In this document: positions 58,365-64,000 of the stretch, in pieces | How the letters are laid out: each line of letters opens with the position of its first letter | How positions within the stretch are numbered: the stretch's first letter is position 1 | Source: Codonopsis lanceolata | Lineage: Eukaryota; Streptophyta; Magnoliopsida; Asterales; Campanulaceae | Assembly: GCA_013146195.2 (NCBI GenBank) | Contig: CM028382.1 | Location: 56,967,027 to 57,031,026 of the forward strand | DNA length: 64,000 nucleotides | Reading direction: 5' to 3' | Translations under genes and position numbers: made by a program | The notes under the pieces: generated by a model | What the model saw: the letters and a program-made list of their open reading frames with translations, nothing else | Told to the model about the DNA's origin: nothing | Databases searched by the model: none

Positions 58365-58800
58365 GTGGTTGAAATTCTGGTCTTGTGGGGCCATGTACAT
58401 AGATACAAGAGGTTTTGTCCACTTAACATTTTTACGTGTGGAAGTGCGGGCTTACCTGTACATGTTGTGATTGGTATGATAGGTCAAGACTGGCAACCTG
58501 TTTAGGAACCGAGAGTTAATCACCTTGATCTTCCAATGTTCCCACAACCTGACCGGTCTTTGTATCGCGGGGGTGAGTTTGGGTACATTAAACTTTTTGC
58601 TAATAAGCAGAAGCTTATGCTTTCTTATGTTGGAAACCACGATGGAGAGGTGCATGATGTGGTTGAGATTTTGGCATCAGGTGATGTTTTAAGCGGTTCG
58701 GGTGGAGATGATGTTGAAAAAGTCAAAGGTGAGGTGGGTCTGCATTTTCGTGGTATGTGAAGGGCGCTAATGTTTTGGTACTTGGAGCCTTTCTGAAACT
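58365..58800 (+). pseudogene. Captured C-terminal fragment of a purple acid phosphatase (PAP2/PAP9 type)
   Basis: Read in one frame: 'VEILVLWGHVHRYKRFCPLN' (GHVH is the last metal-ligand motif of purple acid phosphatases), 'VHVVIGMIGQDWQP', then TAG at 58503-58505 where the family has Trp, 'MFPQPDRSLYRGGEFGY', 'LSYVGNHDGEVHDVVEILASG', and after a frameshift near 58735 'AFSWYVKGANVLVLGAFL', the hydrophobic C-terminal anchor. These enzymes are metallophosphatases; AtPAP2 is anchored by this tail in chloroplast and mitochondrial outer membranes. The N-terminal catalytic part is absent. Stop, frameshift and position inside a repeat mark it as cargo. Confidence 0.88.
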
Positions 58801-58809
58801 CTTGACTGT

Positions 58810-59495
58810 TGATGTCAAGCTTTGGCATCAGGATTTTTGGTTTTTTTGTCCGAAAAAAACAGCTTCGATGCTGCCTTGGCATCAGCATTTTTGAATTTTT
58901 TTGGCTTGAAAAAACTGTCAAAACAGTCTTGATGTCAAGCCTTGACATTATCATTTTTGAATTTTTTTTGCCTTGAATAAACTGTGAAAACAATCATGAT
59001 GCCAAGACTTGACATCAGTATTTTTGAATTTTTTTTGTCCTTAAAAAACTGTCAAAGCAGTGCTGATGCCAAGACTTGACATCAGCATTTTTAAATTTTT
59101 TTGTCCTTAAAAAACTGTCAAAGCAGTGCTGATGCCAAGACTTGACATCAACATTTTTTGGTTTTTTTGGTTATGAAAAAACTGTAAAAACAATCCTGAT
59201 GCCAATCATTGACATCATCATTTTTGATTTTTTTTGTCCTGAAAAAACTGTTAAAGCAGTGCTGATGCCAAGACTTGACATCAACATCTTTGAATTTTTT
59301 TTGTCCTTAAAAAACTGTCAAAGCAGTGCTGATGCCAAGACTTGGCATCAACATTTTTTGGTTATAAAAAAACTGTAAAAACAATCCTAATGCCAAGCCT
59401 TGGCATCAGCATTTTTCAATTTTTTTTGTCCTAAAAAAACTGTCAAAGCAGTGCTGATGCCAAGACTTGGCATCAGCATTTTTGGTTTTTTAAAG
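58810..59495. repeat. GATGCCAAG/GGCATCAG minisatellite, array 2 (67-70 bp units)
   Basis: About nine units of CTGTCAAAGCAGTGCTGATGCCAAGACTTGACATCAGCATTTTTGAATTTTTTTTGTCC type with A-runs. Each unit contains an inverted pair TGATGCCAAG...CTTGGCATCA able to form a hairpin. It begins where the phosphatase fragment ends. Confidence 0.93.
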
Positions 59496-59810
59496 CCGGA
59501 TGACTTTTGTCTTAATTAATGATATTTTTATCATTTGTCAACCAATTTGTAGTTATGTGAAATGTCTAAAAAATTGATGATCTTAGATGAAAACATGTTT
59601 CTAAAATTATACCTACTTGAAATTTGTCATATATATTTTTTTAAAATGAGACCGACTCGAAATTTCTGAAAAAAAAAAAAAAAAAACAATCATTTGGGCA
59701 TAATAGTAGTACAGTACAGTTTAAGTCAAAAGCCCAGGCCCATGAATTCCCACTTTTGGTTAGTTCTTTAAGTAGGGGTCGGGGTTAGTTGGGAATGAGC
59801 AAGTCCACTA

Positions 59811-59820
59811 CGCGCCAAAA
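59811..59820 (-). promoter_or_regulatory. Candidate E2F-binding site upstream of the E2F gene
   Basis: TTTTGGCGCG on the minus strand matches the E2F consensus TTTSSCGC exactly. A weaker GTTCGCGC lies at about 59852-59859 (minus). The sites are 1.1 kb before the start codon, in the first unique sequence after the repeat family. Confidence 0.5.
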
Positions 59821-60599
59821 CATCGCCCACTTTACCAATTAAACATAGTGCGCGCGAACAGCCGATTCGATCCCACTTAAATGAATTTTATACTACACTT
59901 AACACCCCCAACTATTTTTATTTTGGTAAACACCACGATTAACTTGTTTTATTACAATTGCCCCAAATAAAGGTCAATCTTCATTCCTCAAGTATCTAAT
60001 ATTCAATAGGGCTCATATTCACACACGTGTAATTGACTAAAGCTATTTAGATGTTGAGATTAAATTATCTTTAAAAATTTAATGGTCGTGCTTTACCCAC
60101 ACATTCACATGTGTGAGAGTAGTTGTCCACTTTTAACTCTTTATTACAAAGCCATCCCTACAATTAATATTATGAACAATCACCCCTTTTTCTCCCGACA
60201 ATCACCCTTTATAAAACATTACTTTTACATTAGTATATAATCTCACAATTGAGTTCTGATGGTGTGTTAGTTACATATAATTCATTACAAATAACCCCTC
60301 TCAACTATGTGTCCAGTTTAATTAAAATCACACCTTCTATTTAAATATTGTCGTTTCAATCGATTTAAATCATATATATTGATCAGATCATAGATGCGGA
60401 CTCGAAGATCTAATATATATATGAATGATTTCAGTGTGTAGACTCTTGCATTACAAGTGCATGTTGAAACATAACATAACGGAAATAAATTAGGTATGTA
60501 ACTGGAATACACAAAGTAGACCTTTAGGTCAATTTATATCTTCCTTTTGATTTTTTAATAATTAATTAATTTTCAGGAGATGTAAAAATACTTGGGGAA

Positions 60600-60955
60600 T
60601 AAATAAATAAATAAATAATAAAAATATAAATGAGAGTGCTTCCCTCCACATCTATATCCGAACCAAATTCCCTCCTTCCCCAGCCTTCATCTCTTCCCTC
60701 GTTTTCTGCTCTCTTCAACCCTCCCTTTCTCTCTCTTCCCGCTTTTTTTCAATCAAGCAATCTTCCCTTCCCCAAATCAGATCTCACCCATCGATTTCCT
60801 CCCACCCTCTCCAATTTCACTATCCCCGAATTCCCAATTCAATTCCCCAAAACCCCAAAAAAGGGTTCTTCGATCCCTCCCAAAATTTGTTGAAATACAT
60901 CCAAAAAAGTTGAGTCGATTTTTTTGGAATCAGTTCACCAAGGAGCAGACAGATC
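60600..60955 (+). promoter_or_regulatory. E2F core promoter and 5' UTR
   Basis: An AATA repeat and TATAAA-like AATATAAAT (60623-60631) are followed by a long pyrimidine-rich leader (CTTCCCTCC, TCTCTCTTCCC), typical of plant 5' UTRs. CTTCCCGC (60735-60742) is a 7/8 match to the E2F consensus. The frame open at 60630-60893 has leader composition and begins inside the TATA region, so I do not call it a gene. 59669-60600 is otherwise AT-rich upstream DNA without a gene. Confidence 0.6.
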
Positions 60956-61108
60956 ATGCGACAGCAGCAGACACATCAGCAGACACTCAAGCGTCAGCTG
61001 CCTTTCACCTCAATGAAGCCGCCCTTTGGGGATTACCACCGTTTTCCTTCTTCTTCTTCGGCTGCTGCTCCTCCCCTTGAACCAGAAGCTATCGTTGTCA
61101 AGTCACCT
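60956..61108 (+). CDS. E2F: E2F transcription factor (E2FA/E2FB class), exon 1
   Basis: ATG at 60956 opens 51 codons ending at a phase-0 donor (CCT|GTGAGT, 61109). 'KRQLPFTSMKPPF' plus 'GDYHRF' is the conserved N-terminal signature of plant canonical E2Fs (E2FA/B/C), and 'EAIVVKSP' at the exon end matches the same place in E2FB. E2F proteins pair with DP partners and bind TTTSSCGC sites in promoters of S-phase genes under control of the retinoblastoma-related protein. The DNA-binding, dimerisation and transactivation exons are not in the window. The frame is intact, with no sign of capture, so I take it for the host gene. Confidence 0.85.
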
Positions 61109-64000
61109 GTGAGTATCTTCACACAGTTGTAGTTATTAACGTTTCCTTTTCTGTTGTGTAATTAGTTCTTGTCATGTTTTGCATGTGTGGAATTTATTTT
61201 CTGTTGTTGTGTTCATTGAGATCTGTTTACTTTTGTTTGAAAATGCTTGTGTTTTTTTTTCACTGCTGGGATCAGATTTGATGCGATGGTAGAGGTTTGA
61301 TTTAGAGGCTTTTGGGAAGTTTGGTGAATGGGTTTCATGTAATTCTTGTCATTTGAGGGTAGAATTTGACTTGATTGATGTGGTGTCTTTCGAATTTCAG
61401 AGTGGGTGTCATTGGTCTCTGGTGATTCTTTGGACTATTTTTGATTCTTTGTAACATGAATTTGTTGCCTTAATGTTATGGGAGCATGTTGTTCACAGGT
61501 TTCATTTGTAAGACTATGGGTGGACTTGGATATCTTTCTGCACGTTCGGTTTAGAATAAGAATTGTCTCCTTTATCGTCATGATATCTGTTTCCGCTGAA
61601 ATTGTTCCATTGCTGTAAGTACATTCTCGTCTAAGGCTGCGCGAGGCAAGAAATCCATCAGTGAAACTTATGCTACTTGTAATATGATATTCAAACCCAT
61701 AATTCATTACTTGAGGTACCAATTTCCTTTTAATGCCTGATCTTTACAGACTAGAATGGCAATCAGGGTATTTGGTAAGTGTTATATAAGAGATCAAGTT
61801 TGTCTTAGTAACTTTACGTTGCGGTTATGATATTTTGTGGCAATCTTTAAGAGTTGACTGCTTATTTGCAAATCTGACTGGATAGTCTCTGGAAGTGTCG
61901 GTGAGATGTTGAACTCCACATAAATATGGAGGACACTAAGTCGGTGATCTGAATTCTCAAGATCAACTTCATATGAAAGATTCAAGACAGCCTGTGCTTC
62001 TATCTTCATCAACACAGCACTTATATTTTATATCCTCCGCATATTTGCATCATCATTCTTAAAAATTCTGACTCAAAGTATGATTAGGACTTTAGTTACA
62101 GTACCAGTTTCTGAAGTGCGAATGATCTTAGTGTGGGAATGAGTACCTTTTAGACTTCTATACCATGTAGTCATGTACTCTAGGGTTACATAGATAACTA
62201 AGATAAATGGATGGGAATGTTTTGAGTGTGGGAGCTATCTTGCTTTGAAATGTACAATTGTAACTAGAGTTGATAGTTGTCTCACTTCTAAAAATTTGTT
62301 AACTGGAAATATCATATTGAAAGATGTATAGAGCTTCTATATTAAGCTAAACTAATGTCATTTGCGTTAGTGCCCTTTAATCAGTTTTATTATATGCCTG
62401 TTTCTTCTTGTATGAGTTTCTTCGTAAGCAGACATTAGGAGTAAATAGAACTAATGTCTTGGATTGGTAATGATATACCATGTTTCACTAGGGCACTCAC
62501 ACTTACCTATTAAAAAAAAAAGAAGTTTGTATATATTGAACTTCAAGATTCTTTACAGTATCAGTGTAAAAGGGTATGTATCTCTGTGTGCTTCTTTCTC
62601 CATACTCACACCCATATCTGTTAGCACCACATTTTTCACTCCACATGAAATAATTCAATTCTGATATCATTGTCAGTTAATTTGATGGCATGTCACAGCC
62701 TCTGGGATGTATCATTCTGCTAATCCTCATAATTTTTTAATTGTTGCCATTTTTATACAGTTGTAAATATAACTATGAACCTTTGGTCATATACTAGAGG
62801 ATATATTAACCAGAGTAATGCCATACCTACTATAATTATATTTATAACAAAAGGAAGACAAGTTATGGATAATAAACTATATGAGAGGGCTATTCAATGT
62901 AGTATCAAGATTCATGTTCATGTGATAGACAGTGTAAAGGTCACTGGAGCTGGCCTTCATGTGCGCGCTTGTCAACCTAAAGCGTCACCATATTCCATAG
63001 GAGGTAATTCATTGACTAAAGAAAGTAGGGAATTGCGATAAATCTTCACCGGACACGAGATCATTGCCCTGTATATATAATATCTAAATACATATATGAA
63101 ACATAAATGACCGCAGGTGCGTCTAAATGCTCCAATAATTGCTTTGTACTATCTTTTATAAACAAGTCTTGATTTGATATATATAATCAAACCTTTGAGG
63201 GCATTTCATAAATTAGTTGGCCTTCCATAAAGCAAAATCATACTGTCTTTCTAGAATCCCAAATTTTGTGTGTCCTCAGACACGCGTATCTGACATGGTA
63301 CATTTACATAATTTGTCATGTCCCCCCAATCATAGCTATTATGTTGTTCATAGAACATTTGTGTAACAGGCGTTTATAATAGGGTCTAAATCACATGTCA
63401 AAGAAATTAGACACAAGGGAAGACCAGTTCTACTATTTATAATAGATTTTATATTGAAATCTTGTTGATACTCCGTAAAGGTTGATGTGTTTGTACTACT
63501 TCACGGATAGTAACAGGCCAAGTAGATAACTTGAGCTCCTAGCTGCAATTAGAGGGCAAAGACCATTTATCCCACCAATGTGGAATTTGGGGTTCTCACA
63601 AGCTCCTCTCATGTAGTGTCCTTGCTAAGTTACCTTGCCATTCATCGGCCAGAGATGATCTCTTTATATTTCATTTCCCCAACCCCCTATCCCCCTCTAT
63701 GTGGGACATATCCGACTATGCCTTCATTTTCCCCGTGTGCCCTATTGCCAAAAAATGTGCTGGATGAACTGGCTGAAGCTTGGGGGACAGCACTATCTGT
63801 ACTGAAACTCTGCCCTCACAAGTTATTGCCTCACTCAAGAGGGCTAGCCTAGTAGGTTCTCCTATTGGCGGGTACAATTATCATGGCATACCAAATTCAA
63901 ATATGATTGAAGTGCATTTTGGGCGTGCCAGAGTACATCATTGATAAATCAATCTTTCCTTCCTTACCATGTTTGTGAATTCACTTTTCTTTTATTTTGT
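61109..64000 (+). other. E2F intron 1 (at least 2.9 kb, incomplete)
   Basis: Starts GTGAGTATC. No stretch after it encodes the expected next E2F residues (K-R-K... leading to the winged-helix domain), so exon 2 probably lies beyond 64000. The sequence is T-rich as plant introns are, with scattered short ORFs (for instance 62775-63041) that have no recognised family. No transposon ends were identified. Confidence 0.6.

Larger units (their letters stand above)
57690..59668 (+). mobile_element. Cargo-carrying repeat family, copy 2 (with phosphatase fragment)
   Basis: Opens GGTGAAATTCGGGCCAGT and closes ...ACTCGAAATTTCTG, loosely inverted. Shares with copy 1 (29418-31540) the ACATGTTTTCAAAT block (58152-58236), the GATGCC/GGCATCAG minisatellite, and the GAAATGTCTAAAAAATTGATG...CTTGAAATTTG block (59559-59627). 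Unique here are the TGCATCGCGATGCA palindromes and a captured purple acid phosphatase fragment. A Mutator-like (Pack-MULE) nature is plausible, but I see no target duplication. Confidence 0.6.

Noticed and set aside
60630..60893. 87-residue ORF (or uORF) upstream of the E2F start
   Set aside because: Its ATG overlaps the probable TATA region, so it is likely outside the transcript; composition matches a pyrimidine-rich leader.

Overview
This is nuclear DNA of a flowering plant, most likely a eudicot. The evidence is the repeat content (Ty1/copia, Tat-type Ty3/gypsy and SIRE-like retrotransposons, Stowaway and hAT MITEs, Helitron and LINE remnants, Mutator-like elements), many AT microsatellites, and spliced genes of plant families. 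No bacterial-type genes, operons, rRNA or tRNA genes were seen. Most of the window is nested, decayed transposable-element DNA. Only two probable host genes are visible: a small conserved plant gene (coding exon 43339-43587) and the 5' end of an E2F transcription factor gene (first coding exon 60956-61108), whose first intron runs off the right edge.

Layout. 1-5201: a very young Ty1/copia element (+) whose 5' LTR is cut by the window edge. 5.2-11.1 kb: microsatellite, Stowaway MITEs, a decayed Helitron helicase (7.02-7.79 kb, -) and AT-rich DNA. 11.1-18.5 kb: 3' part of a Tat-like gypsy element with a 1.77-kb LTR (16710-18479) and, antisense to it, a spliced plant mobile domain (PMD) gene (about 11.1-15.2 kb). 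18.5-20.7 kb: a SIRE-type gag-protease-integrase fragment (-). 20.7-21.2 kb: a gypsy-type LTR fragment with NotI-like palindromes. 21.2-25.3 kb: SIRE LTR plus env-like region (-). 25.3-27.0 kb: a second LTR of the 16.7-kb gypsy family, inverted and broken by a 100-N gap. 27-29.3 kb: decayed gypsy DNA.

29.4-31.5 kb and 57.7-59.7 kb hold two copies of one repeat family, defined by shared flanks and a GGCATCAG-type minisatellite. Their cargo differs, and the second copy contains a broken C-terminal fragment of a purple acid phosphatase (PAP2/PAP9 type). 32.25-34.3 kb is a Helitron-like segment (-) holding the first exon of a Raf-like MAPKKK. 36.15-37.49 kb is a large imperfect inverted repeat. 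37.5-44.7 kb holds the small conserved gene with LINE and MITE insertions in its presumed 5' intron. 44.77-52.62 kb is an old copia element (+) whose leader was invaded by a Mutator-type element (45936-47335). That element has about 0.22-kb terminal inverted repeats, a 9-10 bp target duplication, and a captured fragment of a BURP/polygalacturonase beta-subunit gene. 52.9-57 kb has MITEs, a hAT element with a perfect 8-bp duplication, and 192-bp and about 80-bp tandem arrays. 59.7-64 kb is the E2F promoter region (with an E2F consensus site), 5' UTR, exon 1 and intron 1.

The theme is gene capture: three different DNA-transposon-like segments each carry an exon fragment of a recognisable plant gene, and a retrotransposon carries an antisense host-like gene. 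No new enzymatic system is visible. The least ordinary items are the minisatellite-bearing cargo family, the antisense PMD gene, and the E2F gene with E2F-like sites upstream.
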